Source: Turritopsis dohrnii
Taxonomy: Eukaryota; Cnidaria; Hydrozoa; Anthoathecata; Oceaniidae
Assembly (NCBI GenBank): GCA_027922465.2
Contig: BQMF02000169.1
Span: forward strand, 682,001 to 746,000
Direction: 5' to 3'
Length of the DNA: 64,000 nucleotides
In this document: one piece after another, positions 9,705-21,190 of the stretch
Position numbering within the stretch: position 1 is the stretch's first letter
Layout: each line of letters opens with the position of its first letter
Notes under the pieces: generated by a model
Told to the model about the DNA's origin: nothing
What the model saw: the letters and a program-made list of their open reading frames with translations, nothing else
Databases searched by the model: none
Position numbers and translations under genes: made by a program

Positions 9705-12650
9705 TATTTAGTTTTAATTTACAGTCATCGTCCTCTTATGTGCGCGTAAAACCACGTAGATGCGAGAGACACTTTTTTCACGATTATTCCAAAAGCATGT
9801 GGCATCATTTGACGACAGTTTTTTTATAATCACGGGGGATCATTGCATTGCATCGCCAATCAAACGCGACATTTTTAGGGAAATATCTCGGGAACCAATA
9901 GGGATAACTGACGTTTTTTGGGGTCCGCGATACGGGTGACGGGGTGACGCAACATTTGGGAATAAACTTCTTTTGGTACTGCGGCTATGACGTCATTAAA
10001 ATCTTTGACTGACAATATTTCTATAACAGTTGGTCGTAGCGAAGCGATCCCATACATTTTTTTAATCAGTTTTCTGAGCTCTACAACATGGGTACACTTT
10101 TAAGTCACGAATCCGTAATTAAAATTTTCGTCACGGGGATCGTTCACGGGAAAGGCGATTTTGACCCATCCTATAAGAAATTAAGTTCGGTAAAAAGTTT
10201 TTACCCGGGACACTGGTCTATCTACTTATACTAATCCGCGTAGTGTGTAACACATTTAACTTAGAGAGTGTTTTGTTTTTTCTAAATTTACGGTCAAAAT
10301 CTTCTTAATCGTGGTCATTTTTTCGTTAGACCATTGACAATTGACGATTAGTATATTAGCACGCGGCGTGACGTCAGTTATTTTTGTCGTATCACGGGGG
10401 AGCCATTGCATTGCATCCCCAATCGAACGCGACGTTTTTGGGGAAATATCTCGAGAACCAATAGCGATAACTGACGTTTTTTGGGGTCGGCAACACGGGT
10501 GACGGGGTGACGCAACATTTGGACCTAAATTTTATTTGGTACTGCGGATATGACGTCATTAAAATCTTTGATCGACGATATCTCTGCAACAGTTGATCGT
10601 AGCGAAACGATCCCATACACTTTTTTGATCAGCTTTTCGAGCTCTACAACATGGGAACACTTTCCAGTCACGATTTTGTGATTTAATTTTTGGTCGCCTA
10701 TTTTCGACACATCCTTTTCGAAATTATAGCCGTAAAAAACTTTTACGCGAGATACTAGTCTTATTATAATAATCCGCGTTGTGCATACCACTTTTATTTT
10801 AGAGAGTGATATATTTGTTTAATTTTTACGGTCATCGTCCTCTTATGTGCGCGTAAAACCACGTAGATGCGAGAGACACTTTTTTCACGATCATTCCAAA
10901 AGCACGTGGCATCATTTAACGTCAGTTTTTTATGATCACGGGGAATCATTGCATTGCATCCCCAATCGAACGCGACGTTTTTGGGGAAATATCTCGAGAA
11001 CCAATAGGGATAACTGACGTTTTATAGGGTCAGCGATACGGGTGATAGGGTGACGCATCATTTGGGCCTAAATTTTATTTGGTACTGCGGATATGACGTC
11101 ATCGAAATTTTTGATCAGCGATATCTCCGCAACGGTTGGTCGTAGCAAAACGATTTCATACATTTTTTTGATCAGTTTTTCGAGCTCTACAACATGGTTA
11201 CATGTTCCGTTTCCAATTCCTAAATTGAAATTTTCATCACGGGGATCGTTCACGGGAAGGGCGATTTTGACCCATCTTTTTCGTAGTTAAGTTCGGTAAA
11301 AAGTTTTTACCCGGGATACTAGTATATACTAATCCACAATCGTGCATCCCACTTTTATTTTAGAGAGTGTTGTGTTTTTTTAAAATTTACGGTCCAAATC
11401 CTCTTAATCGTGGTCATTTTTTCGTTAGACCATTGATAATTGACGACTAGTATAATAACACGCGGCGTGACGTCAGTTTTTTTTATGATCACGGGGAACC
11501 ATTGCATTGCATCCCCAATCGAACGCGACGTTTTTGGGGAAATATCTCGAGAACCAATAGGAATAACTGACGTTTCAACGGGTCGCCGATACGGGTGATG
11601 GGGTGATGCAACATTTGGATCTACATTTTATTTGGTACTGCGGCTATGACGTCATCAAAATCTTTGATCGCTGATATCCCTGCAACGGTTGGTCGTAGCG
11701 AAACAATCCCATACATTTTTTTGCTCAGTTTTTCAAGCTCTACAGCATGGGTACACTTTCCATTTCCAATTCCGTAAGTCAAATTTTTGTCACGGGGTAC
11801 ACACACGGGAACGTGTCGTATTTGTGCAGATTCTTTTCGAATTTAAAGTTGTAAAAAACTTTTACGCGAGATACTAGTCTTATTATACTAATTGGCGATT
11901 AGGCATCCGGTTTTTATTTCAGAGAGTGACATATTTAGTTTTAATTTACGGTCATCGTCCTCTTATGTGCGTGTAAAACCACGTAGATGCGAGAGACACT
12001 TTTTTCACGATCATTCCAAAAGCACATGGCATCATTTGACGTCAGTTTTTTTATGATCACAAACGATCCCATATACTTTTTTGATCAGTTTTTCGAGCTC
12101 TACAACATGGATACACTTTCCAGTCCCGATTCCGAATTGAAATTTTCGTCACGGGTTTTGCACACGGGAACGTGGGATTTTTGCTCATCCGTTTCGAAAA
12201 TAAAGCCGTAAAAAACTTTTACGTGAGTTACTAGTCTTATTATGCGTGTACGGGTGATAGAGTGACGCAACATTTGGGCCTAAGTTTTATTTGGTACTGC
12301 GGCTATGACGTCATCAAATTCTTTGATCGAGGATGTCTCTTTAACGGTTGGTCATAGCGAAACGATCCCATATATTTTTTTGATCAGTGTTTCCAGCTCT
12401 ACAACATGGGTACACTTCTAAGTCACGAATCCGTAATTAAAGTTTTCGTCACGGGGGAAACGCGGTATTTGACACATCGTCTTCGAGGTTAAACTTGTTG
12501 AAAATTTTTACCCGGGTTACTAGTCTTATTATACTAATTCGCAATTGTGCATACTACTTTTATTTTAGAGAGTGATATATTTAGTTTTCCTTTAACGGTC
12601 AAATCCTTCTTATTTTTTCCTTTTTCGTCGTAAAACCACGCAGAGGTGAG

Positions 12651-13249
12651 AGACACTTTTTTTAATGTTGCGTAATCTAAGTGTGACGTTTAAATTTTTT
12701 TTAAACCAATCAAAACGAAAGAAATTCTTTTTTCGCCATTTTGATTGGTTGACGATTTCCAAAAAATTAGTTCGTTGATAACCGATTTTCATTATCGTTT
12801 GCTATTTTGACGAAGAAACACAGGTTTGTATACATGCTGTTTATTAAACTGTTTATTGTTAAACTTTTATTGTTATTGTATTTTAGATTAATAAAAGCAC
12901 ATGTGTAAGTGATTAGTTGTTTGTTTACAATGTGAAAGAATAGTGAGAATACAAAAGAAGTGCAGTGAACTTTTTAAAAATTGGCTGTTCAGAACGAACG
13001 AACACGTTTGTACGAACGTATTATTTACAAAACTTTTATTGCTTTTTTTTAACAGGTGACACATGCGTAAGTAAGTTATGTATGTATTTAAATTTTTGTT
13101 TACGTTTTAGTTATCAAATATCGCTACACAGAAGAAAGATTAGTGAAGAAATGGAGGATTACGTAAGGGCGCGTAGCGCCCGAATGGTAATCCCGATTTC
13201 ATGAACGAAATCGGAACACGAGCTAATAGTGGATACCCCCATCTCGCAA
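12651..13249. other. Noncoding stretch between array and DIRS remnant
   Basis: No gene is seen. There is a loose local duplication of a CACATGNGTAAGT segment (near 12900 and 13062) and a short hairpin GATTTC-ATGAAC-GAAATC near 13195. The GGGCGCGTAGCGCCC palindrome at ~13170 may mark the end of the DIRS element. Confidence 0.4.
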
Positions 13250-14530
13250 TAAATTCTAGAGGCCATAGCCTCAACCACCTTCTTCTTCAAAGCCAACTGG
13301 ATAGCAAGGTTTTCTGAAAAATTAGACTCGGGTCCTCAATCTGCTTATGTTAAAATCTTTGAAAATGGATTCAACCTGACCAATATGCCTGTTTGAGGAT
13401 GTCAGAAACTGAAATACCTATTGTCTTTGCCTTCGAAGTTGCTTCAGACCTTGTAGAGTGAGCTGTAAACTTACTTACATTCAATACCTATTTCTTTGAA
13501 GCATTTGTCCTAAGCCACCTTGAGATGGTTGAGGTGGAAACCCGTTTATGTGGGTCTATATAGCTAACAAGAAGTTGTGAGTCAGTGACTTTCCATTTGC
13601 CCCATCCTGGTCATATAATTTTTTATAGTGACACATACACACAACTTTTCATTCTCCCTAAATTTGTGAAATTTCACTGGCGGTCTTTTCTTTCCTGGGC
13701 GGCAAACCTTTAGTAAGTTCTGCAAAATGAAACATATGAAGGTTTTCATGTTCTACCAATAACCAGTATCTAAAAAAGTTAATTCAGAGAACCCTACTAG
13801 CAGCACACAAAGAAAGTAACATAGTCAGTTTTAAAGTCAATTTGTTTGTCTGACAAAAAGACATTGTCCTGCAGATCCTTCAAATATTTAAGGACATTTT
13901 CAACATCCCAAATAAAAACACACTTAGGTTTTGGAGGTCTTTTATTGAAGACACCCTGCCATGAGAGATGACACTCTGGAATTTTCGCCAATGGGTTTTC
14001 CATCAATAGGTTCATGGTAGGCTGAAATGGCGTATCTATGTGATGCTATGGTGCTATATTCTAGTCCTTCATCAAACAGATATGCCAAAAAATCTAATTA
14101 TATACTCTACAGGACATCTAAGGGGACAAACTGTTCTTTCAGTACACCAACTTTTCCCATTTTCTCCAAGACGAGTTGTAATGGCTGACAGTTCCTGACC
14201 TTCAGGAAGCTGTGATAAGTCTGGTAGCCCTTTCTGATATGTTTTCTGTCTCCAAACTTTTCCTGAAACATTTCATGCCAGAAGTTTCAGACTCAGTGGA
14301 TGATATTTGCCTTCTAGATTTCTCAATAGATCTGTTCTCACTGGGAGAATCAGAGGATTCCTTGCTGACATTCCTGGGGCTGTTGGAAACCATGCTTGTG
14401 TTTGCCAAGCTAGAGTGATTAAGATCATGTCCACTTGTTCTTCTTGAACTTTTTTGAGCACTCTTCCTATTAGAGAAAAAGGGGGGAAAGCGTATGCATA
14501 GTGGTGCCTCCACTTGCTCTGAAATGCCAT
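13250..14530 (-). pseudogene. DIRS tyrosine recombinase remnant
   Basis: The best-preserved block is GVFNKRPPKPK, then FIWDVENVLKYLKDL, the N-terminal DNA-binding part of DIRS recombinases (Asn-Lys-Arg-Pro-Pro followed by Trp-Asp-Val). Upstream, LAWQTQAWFP and EGKYHPLSLKLLAW match the linker between RNase H and recombinase. The catalytic half (13250-13790) contains several stops; only short stretches such as WGPESNFSENLAIQ, near the end, remain recognisable. The Arg/His/Tyr catalytic set cannot be assembled. A tyrosine recombinase would integrate the circular DIRS DNA without a target duplication. Confidence 0.75.
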
Positions 14531-14692
14531 CCCTGCCCTAGCTGAATGGATTCAGCTTCCAGGCCATATAGCACGGGAGTTGATGTGAAACTCTGCAGGC
14601 AAAAAGATCTATGTCCGGTATTCCCCACAGTTGGGCAAGTTTTGAAACACTGTTGGTAGAAGTTTCCATTCGCTTGAGTCTGATAGATTGTG

Positions 14693-15167
14693 TCAGGACT
14701 CCCAGTCCGCTTCTACATTCATGTGACCTGGAATGTGACTTGCTGTAATAGTGATCCCCTTCTCCATTATATATGCCAAATCTCTTTCGCTTTCATCACT
14801 AATTTCTCGTTTTTTGTGCCCCCCCATCTTGACTAGATATTGTCCATTCCTACATGAACTGCTAACCCTGTTCTTTCCTTCCATGTAAAAGTTTTTAGGG
14901 CTCGGTTGATTGCCTTCAACTCCAAAATATTTATGTGTAGTTCCCTTTCTGCGAGAGAGTCCAAGGTCCACCTGTCCTTTATCCCTGGCACAATGCTCCC
15001 CAACCCTTCTTCGAGGCATCTGAGCTTATTTTTTGAATAACTAGTGGTGTTGTTGTTAACAGGGATTTTCCGTTGTACAATTCTAGATTGTTCAACCACC
15101 ACTGTAGTTCTTCCCTGGCCAAATGTGACAGAACTATTTGAGCATCGTAATTGTGTTTGTACATCAA
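14693..15167 (-). pseudogene. DIRS RNase H remnant
   Basis: Pieces spread over three reading frames show EELQWWLNNL, SSDASKKGWGA, then ELHINILELKAINRAL and later VHVGMDNI and SHIPGHMNVEAD. These correspond to the first Asp (SSDAS), the Glu (LELKA) and a Asp (GMDN) with a final acidic site (EAD) of the RNase H fold, in DIRS order. Frame jumps near 15100 and 14980 make the domain non-functional. Its role would be removal of template RNA during reverse transcription. Confidence 0.75.
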
Positions 15168-15223
15168 CCCTTTTATCTGTTGTTGTTGAAGAAACCTGTA
15201 TTGAATGGGAGCTGGGAATATTG

Positions 15224-16395
15224 CTACTGCTGACGAAGACAGTTTTCCCTATCAGCTTGGACAATTCCCTTATTGTTACCTTCTCCTGAGCTAGTATAGC
15301 CCTGCAATGTTGTTTCATTTTGGTTACTTTTTCCATTGGAAGTTTGACTGTCATTGTCTGTGAGTTTATTGTGACCCCCAGAAACTCTAGGCATTGAGTT
15401 GGTTGCAGAATAGACTTTTTCCTGTTGATTAAAAACCCTAAATTCTGCAGAAGAAAGATTAGAGTGTCCCTGGCGATTAACAACTCTTCTCTCATACCAG
15501 CCATGAGTAGCATGTCGTCCAAATAGACTATAACTTTTACCCTCAACTTCCTCAGGAGGGAGATTGGGATTTTTAGTAGTTTTGTAAAAATCCACGGGGC
15601 TTTTGACATTCCGAAACATAAGCACAGAAACTCGAATAGTTGACCTTCCCAGAGGAACCTTACAAACTTCCTGAAATGTTTTGACAGGGGAATGGCGAAA
15701 TATGCATCTTTGAGGTCTAGTTTGCACATGAAATCCTCCAGGCACAATATCTCTTTCAGTAGATGTAATCCCTCCATTTTGAAGTGGGTGTAAGGGATTC
15801 TGATTTAGTTTTCTCAGATTTATCACCGGTCGATGCCCCCCATCTTTTTTCCCCACAAGAAAAATCGTACTGACAAACTCCCTCTGAACATGATTCACCT
15901 TTTTGACTGCATCTTTTCTCAGCATAGCCTGAATTTCCTCCTCTACAAGGAATTTTTCCTCTGAACTAATAGGGATGGGAGGTGGGACTGTTTTCTGTTT
16001 TGGTTGAGAAAGGAATGGGATCTCGTACCCTTTCACGGCATTCAACATTGTCTGATCGTTGCTCAGCTTTTTCCAATTTTTTAGGAAGTTTTGTGTCCAT
16101 CCTGCATGTGGCAGGTGAGAAATGGGTAACGGAAATAAATTTTTTATCATTGGATGAACATTCGGGAAGTCTCTTATGTGCAAAATGTCTACTGAGCTGA
16201 GAAAAGGTACCTTCAAAGATGGGATAAAATATACCTCTGTTTCCTCTGTTGTTTTTTCTTCCTCTGTTGTTGGAATTTGTAGCGGCAGCGGTAAAAACAC
16301 CTCGCCCCCTACCTCCGGCCTGAGATAGGGGGCCTTGGAAAAGGGCCGGTTGGATGATTGAGCACCACCTCTGATTTTCTTCAAGGATGTAAACA
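15224..16395 (-). pseudogene. DIRS reverse transcriptase remnant
   Basis: The upstream frame holds GGAQSSNRPF, then the start of the palm with FLVGKKDGGHRPVINLRKLN. A frameshift near 15780 moves to a frame with MEGLHLLKEIL, CKLDLKDAYFAIPL, FGMSKAPWIFTKLL and the catalytic VIVYLDDMLLMAG, followed by LGFLINRKKS and FLGVTINS. The Tyr-x-Asp-Asp catalytic pair and LDLKDAYF are intact and diagnostic of DIRS-type enzymes. The N-terminal ~55 codons of the open frame are array-unit sequence, not element sequence, so the apparent start at 16576 is an accidental fusion. Confidence 0.88.
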
Positions 16396-17975
16396 ATTCT
16401 TTATGATCACGGGGAATCATTGTGTTGCATCCCCAATCGAACGCGACGTTTTTGGGAAAATATTTCGAGAACCAATAGGAATAACTGACGTTTTTAAGGG
16501 TCCGCGATACGGTTGATGAGGTGACGCAACATTGAGGTCTAAATTTTATTTGGTACTGCGGCTGTGACGTCATCAAAATCTTTGATCGATGATATCTCTA
16601 CAACGGTTTGGTCGCAGCGAAACGATCCCATACACTTTTTTATCAGTTTTTCAAGCTCTACAACATGGGTACACTTTCCAGTCGTGATTCCATGATTTAA
16701 TTTTTCGTCATCACTTGCAACACGGGAGGAAGGGTATTTGACACATCATTTTCGCAGTTAGACATGGTAAAAACTTTTACCCAGGTTACTGGTCTACTTA
16801 TACTAATCCGCGTGTGTGCATACCACTTTTAATTTAGAGAGTGTTTTGTTTTTGTTTTTTTAATGGTCAAAATCTTCTTAATCGTGGTCATATAGCGGCT
16901 ATTCGACCACGCAAGACACATTCACGATTAGTATAATAGCACGTCAGATGTTTAATGATCACGGGAAATCATTGCATTGCATCCCCAATCGAACGCAACG
17001 TTTTTGGGGAAATATCTCGAGAACCAATAGGGATAACTGACGTTTTTAAGAGTGACGGAGTGACGCAACATTTGGGTCTAAATTTTATTTGGTACTGCGG
17101 CTATGACGTCATCAAAATCTTTGCTCTACGATATTTCTGCAACGTTTGATCGTAGCGAAACGATCCCATACACTTTTTTGATGAGTTTTTCGAGCTCTAC
17201 AACATGGGTACACTTTCCAGTCACGATTTTGTGATTTAATTTTTCGTCATCTATTTTTGACACATCCTTTTCTAAATTATAGCCGTAAAAAACTTTTACG
17301 CCAGTTACTAGTCTTATTATATTAATCCACGTGTGTGCAACCCAATTTTAATTTTAATGTTCTTAATCGTGGTCATATAGCGGCAGTTCGCCCACGCAAG
17401 ACACATTTACGATTAGTATAATAGCACGTGGCATTTGACGTCAGATATTTTTATGATCAGGGGGAACCATTGCATTGCATCCCCAATCGAACGCGACGTT
17501 TTTGGGGAAATATCTCGAAAACCAATAGGGATAACTGACGTTTTTTAGAGTCCGCAATACGGGTGATGGGGTGACGCAGCATTTGGGCCTAAATTTTATT
17601 TGGTACTGCGGCTATGACGTCATCAAAGTCTTTGATCGAGGATATCTCCTCAACGGTTGGTCTTACCGAAACGATCCCATACAATTTTTTATCAGTTTTT
17701 CGAGCTCTACAACATCAGTACACTTTTCATTCCCGATTCTTTGATTGAAATTTTCGTCACGGGGTTCGCACATCCTTTTTGAAATTAAAGCCATAAAAAG
17801 CTTTTACGCGAGTTACTAGTCTTATTGTACTAATTCGCGATTGTGCATTCGGGTTTTTTTTTAGATAGTGACATAGTTTTAATTTACGGTCATCGTCCTC
17901 TTAAGTGCGCGTAAAACCACGTAGAAGCGAGAGACACGATTGTTCCAAAAACACGTGGCATCATTTAACGTCAGT
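16396..17975 (-). repeat. Second block of the higher-order array
   Basis: Units of ~510-520 bp with junctions near 16790, 17308 and 17816 continue the array beyond the DIRS insertion. Two consecutive units here carry an A-like tail (ATCGTGGTCATATAGCGGC), and a B-type tail follows at ~17.88 kb, so the strict alternation breaks down. TGACGTCA occurs near 16566, 17104, 17438 and 17616. The block ends where pogo-like sequence begins. Confidence 0.88.
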
Positions 17976-19440
17976 ATTTTCACAAAAACATTAACAATTA
18001 CAAACTAAAACCAGAAAATGTATAGTTCTTTGTATTTTACTTCTCGTTCATTTTGCATATTTTGTGCTATTGTTGATCATTTATTTTTATGACGTCAATT
18101 TTTATGCAATGTAATGTCTTCTGTTTAACTGTAAACATCATTCTGGAAAATGAACCGGAGGGGTTCGAAACGTTGAAACTGGCGTATTTAATAATTGAGA
18201 GCATAAACTTTCGCGAATTTGGCTTTTCGAAAATTTTCGCAAGAATAAACTTTCGCTAATCAAGTAAATTGAAAAAAATCAAGTTTTCAGTAAACACAAC
18301 CAGTCTTTTTTTCACACAAATGTAAAAGTTGATTACAAAGTAAACGTTGATTAAACTTCATCAAATAAAGCAAAAGCGTTCCTTTCTTCATATGGTGCTA
18401 CCCATTCTTCTTCATTCTCATCCTCACTTTTGTCATTATGAGCTCCGATCAAAGATAGCTCTTCACTTGTAAGACAAGCAATAGCAATCATGCGTAGACG
18501 ATTAGCCTCAACAACATCCTCTGTAGCATTCCTCATAGGATCAAGCTGCTCGAAAGGATCGACAGAGGAAAGTTTTTGCAATCCTAGATCAATTGCATCC
18601 TTTATTCGGGAAGAAACCCATCCGCTATTAATAATCTCCTTTCCTTTGTCATTTCATTGTAGAAATCAATTATCCAGCCTGCTTGTAATGGCTTCAGTGT
18701 AGTTAATTAAAGCTTGATTTTTACGTCATCCAATTAAACATTGATGCGAGTTGTTTCGAAATTTGCGACGAATACCAATTTAAAAACTTTCCCTTCAGGG
18801 ACCTTTTACAGTATCCGTTTACTGTTAGATCCAATGGTTGATAAAATTTGGTCATATTTTTGGGAACGTTCACAATGAGGATGTTATTATCGAGGTACTT
18901 GTTAACAACATCCTTAGTCATTTGAACAGTAAAAGCATCCATAATCATCATGTAATTATGAATTTTTGCAATCAACCAAGGCGAAACAGGGAGAGAAATC
19001 CTCCGAGAAAAACATCATCAGAAAGTCGGCAACCTGCTCGTAAGAGGCAAAAACAAAAAGAGTTGGATATAAGAACTTTATTTGCTGGACCAACAAATCA
19101 ACGAAATCAAAGAGAAACTAGCAGTAGCAACAAAGAAACAGAAACTGATATTATTGAAATCAATTGACTTTAAATCTAGTTTTGTACGATGTTACTTTAT
19201 CTAAGGCTTATTCTTCATATTTTCAAAGAAGAAAAACAACAAAAGTTGAGTAAAATAATTTTTTTTAGATATTTTTTTGCGAGCATAAACATTGGCGAAT
19301 TCGAGATCTCAGTTTTTTTCGCGGGCATAAACTTTCGCAAATTGGCCTGTTTAGAATTTTCAAAAGCATAAATTTTCGCGAAAAAGGCTAAAATCGTGAA
19401 ACTTTCTGCTCGCGAAAGTTTGTACGTTTAAAGTAGTGGT
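17976..19440 (-). mobile_element. Pogo/jerky-like transposon remnant
   Basis: The left block (with GGTTCGAAACGTTGAAACTGG) and the right block (CTGCTCGCGAAAGTTTGTACG) flank a transposase C-terminal fragment. Repeated AAACTTTCGCGAATT and GCGAGCATAAAC motifs lie on both sides of the coding part in opposite orientation, as subterminal inverted repeats would. The deleted copy at 7.8-8.0 kb shares both ends and supports these limits. Precise termini and target duplication could not be fixed. Confidence 0.65.
18351..18975 (-). pseudogene. Pogo/jerky DDE transposase C-terminal fragment
   Basis: The upstream frame (18975-18721) reads DAFTVQMTKDVVNKYLDNNI, followed by NVPKNMTKFYQPLDLTVNGY and KGKFLNWY. 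This is the end of the DDE superfamily domain of pogo/jerky transposases: a Pro-x-Asn-x-Thr then Gln-Pro-Leu-Asp pattern. The downstream frame (18581-18351) gives a Glu/Asp-rich tail of the type seen at the end of these proteins. The region between is frameshifted, and the catalytic first and second Asp are not present in the window. The protein is therefore dead. Confidence 0.8.
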
Positions 19441-19738
19441 ATTAACCGAAATGCAATCACGGGCGCCCTCATAGAGAAAGCTACTTGCTAGTTAATTTTG
19501 TAATGATCAATAAAACAGACTTTTAACGAGCAATTAATCTTTTGTTTCGTTGAAACAACCGCTGTTGGCGGTGTCGTGCTAATTTTGCCACGAAACTTTT
19601 TGAAAAGACACAAACTTTTTTTTATTGTGTAAACTGTACCTTAAATTTTTTATTAAGATTTAATGATTTCATATTCCCAACGCATTGCCAAAATCTTTAT
19701 AAGCGAGAAAACAAACTTTTTATGAAATTCATTCAATC

Positions 19739-19879
19739 ATGCAGTTAACAGTGCAGCAGCGAACTTTTGTTGTAAGAAAGTTTCATGTGACAGAAAGTTA
19801 TGTAGTTGTTATTCAGGCTTTTAGACAACAGTTTCTGGGTAGAAATCCACCATCAAAAAGCACGATTCAAAGTTTTTAA
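19739..19879 (+). pseudogene. Transposase N-terminal HTH fragment (DUF4817-like)
   Basis: The 46-codon frame begins MQLTVQQRTFVVRKFHVTES and continues with VIQAFRQQFLGRNPPSKSTI before a stop. The pattern (Leu-Thr-x-x-Gln-Arg near the start, a Ser-Tyr pair, an aromatic x3 Phe-x-x-Arg-x-Pro-Pro-Ser-x-x-Thr-Ile end) is that of the helix-turn-helix placed at the front of some Tc1/mariner-related transposases. No catalytic domain follows within 2 kb. A short functionless remnant is the likely explanation. Confidence 0.65.
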
Positions 19880-20048
19880 ATCTTTGTAAAAAAGTTTTAG
19901 AAATGAAACTTTCATGTTTCAAGCTTATAACAAGCCGCATGGCTGCAACAGGTCACGACTTAAAGCTTTACTGTTATTTATTGCCTGAAGAATAGGTGTT
20001 TTTTATTTTGCTATGTTATTTTCATTTTAACTGTATTATATACTTTTA

Positions 20049-20403
20049 AGCCTGATTTCCACTCAGGATAATTTCAATTGGATTGGAACGGACCGGATCG
20101 ATTTTTGATCTGTTCCGATCCGGAGAGCAATTTCCTTCATTCGCGCAGACGGAAACTGTGTTTCGCTGATGTGGCTAGCCTCTTGAATAATAATATTAAA
20201 TTATAGAAAAAGCCCGATTCTCATTGGTTAAAAAATTTTGATCCGCGGACAGGATCGAAAAAAGTTAAACTTTTTTCAACTTTTTCCTGGACTGAAATGG
20301 ATCGAAACGGATCGCAAAACTTTAATTAATACGCATGCGCAGATCAAGAATCGATCCGGTCCGTTCCGATCCAATTGAAATTATCCTGAGTGGAAATCAG
20401 GCT
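20049..20403. mobile_element. Palindromic PIF/Harbinger-like MITE, TTA duplication
   Basis: Ends AGCCTGATTTCCACTCAGGA and the exact inverse form ~60-bp terminal inverted repeats that are nearly perfect, including AATTGGATTGGAACGGACC. TTA flanks each side. The 355-bp element codes for nothing. The near-perfect arms suggest a recent insertion. Its internal GGACCGGATCG motif recurs in the 39.2-kb MITE. Confidence 0.92.
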
Positions 20404-20629
20404 TTACTCTACATTTCTAGAGTTTGTAGACATCTGTGGACAGGCCAAGGAGCGTGAAAACTAAGGGTTATTTGTAGATATTTTAAAATAAAATGTGATA
20501 TTATAACAAATTTATGTGTTGGAATTGCGTCGAAAAATACGCTTATTCTTTTTCTTCTCACTCGCGGAAAAGTAGGTTAGGTAAACCTCCCCCAACCATG
20601 CTGGGTCATGCTTTAAAATGTTCAGTCTT

Positions 20630-20666
20630 GGGGGTGGGGGAGGGGGGGGGGGGGGGGGGGGGGGGG
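20630..20666. repeat. Poly-G tract
   Basis: A run of almost only G on the plus strand, broken by one T and one A. It lies ~70 bp before the first GCGCTTA MITE copy and is followed by TGAACGCTTATA. It could form G-quadruplexes and its length may be unreliable because of sequencing slippage. Confidence 0.9.
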
Positions 20667-20733
20667 TGAACGCTTATATAAATTGACAATTCTAAATTCG
20701 TTGAACTATGCATTCCCAAAAGGTAAGATCTGC

Positions 20734-21190
20734 ATACCGTATTCTCTCTAACTTAGCGCCCCGCTCCAGTAAGCGCTCCTCTCTAATAAGCGCCCCCTTC
20801 TAGTCAAAAATATTTTTATAAGCACCCCTAACCAATAAGCGCCCGGGCGCTTATAGAGTGACTAGACATTACTCAGAAATTTATAAGTGCCCGGGCGGTA
20901 ATTAGAACTTTGAACCAAACACGAATATTCTGTAAGAAACGGAAGGCTATGTTTTTGTGATGTCTAAATTTAAGTTATATGTACAAAATCTTATTTCGTT
21001 GCCATGAAAAATACAGTTGTTTTTACTCTTTTATGATAAAAAGCAATGCCTCGTTCACAGTTAGCATGACCATTTCAAAAGTTTTTTATAAGGGCCCCTC
21101 TCCAATTAGCGCCCCTCTCCAATAAGCGCCCCCCTAATTTCCAAAAAAAAATTATAAGCGCCCGGGCGCTTATTAGAGAGAATACGGTAT
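20734..21190 (+). mobile_element. GCGCTTATTAGAGAG MITE, copy 1
   Basis: ATACCGTATTCTCTCTAA at the left is mirrored by TTAGAGAGAATACGGTAT at the right. The interior repeats ATAAGCGCCC and the palindrome GCGCCCGGGCGC many times. The central part (GCCATGAAAAATACAGTTG, CCTCGTTCACAG) matches copy 2 in inverted orientation. The element has no coding capacity. Confidence 0.88.

Larger units (their letters stand above)
8022..12650 (-). repeat. Main higher-order array: alternating A/B ~550-bp units
   Basis: Unit junctions marked by ACTAGT(C)TTATTATACTAAT-type sequence fall near 8399, 8939, 10213, 10756, 11320, 11874, 12230 and 12519. Spacings are 540, ~565 (after subtracting the pogo insertion), 543, 564 and 554 bp, then shortened units. 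Tails alternate. Type A (CTTAATCGTGGTCATTTTTT, ACGCGGCGTGACGTCAG) occurs at ~8.45, 10.27 and 11.36 kb. Type B (CGTAAAACCACGTAGATGCG) occurs at ~9.7, 10.8 and 11.93 kb. The true period is thus a ~1.1-kb dimer. Every full unit carries at least one TGACGTCA palindrome and a GAGCTCTACAACATGG block. Later units are truncated. Confidence 0.9.
13250..16395 (-). mobile_element. Degenerate DIRS-type retrotransposon
   Basis: On the minus strand the order is reverse transcriptase, RNase H, then tyrosine recombinase, which defines DIRS elements. The gag region and intact split repeats are absent. The 5' side is joined near 16395 directly to an array unit so that one open frame runs from array sequence into the element. 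Several frameshifts and stops break it, so it is inactive. Details are in the three domain entries. Confidence 0.88.

Noticed and set aside
5529..11806. Recurrent 60-100-codon open frames in the array units (VELEKL-type peptides) as a protein family
   Set aside because: Neighbouring units are open in different, shifted frames, and more than one frame of the same unit is open. There is no conserved start or splice context. The similarity follows from DNA repeat identity, not from coding selection.
16396..16576. Array sequence as the genuine N-terminus of the DIRS protein
   Set aside because: The same sequence occurs in every array unit without DIRS sequence attached; the in-frame fusion is accidental.
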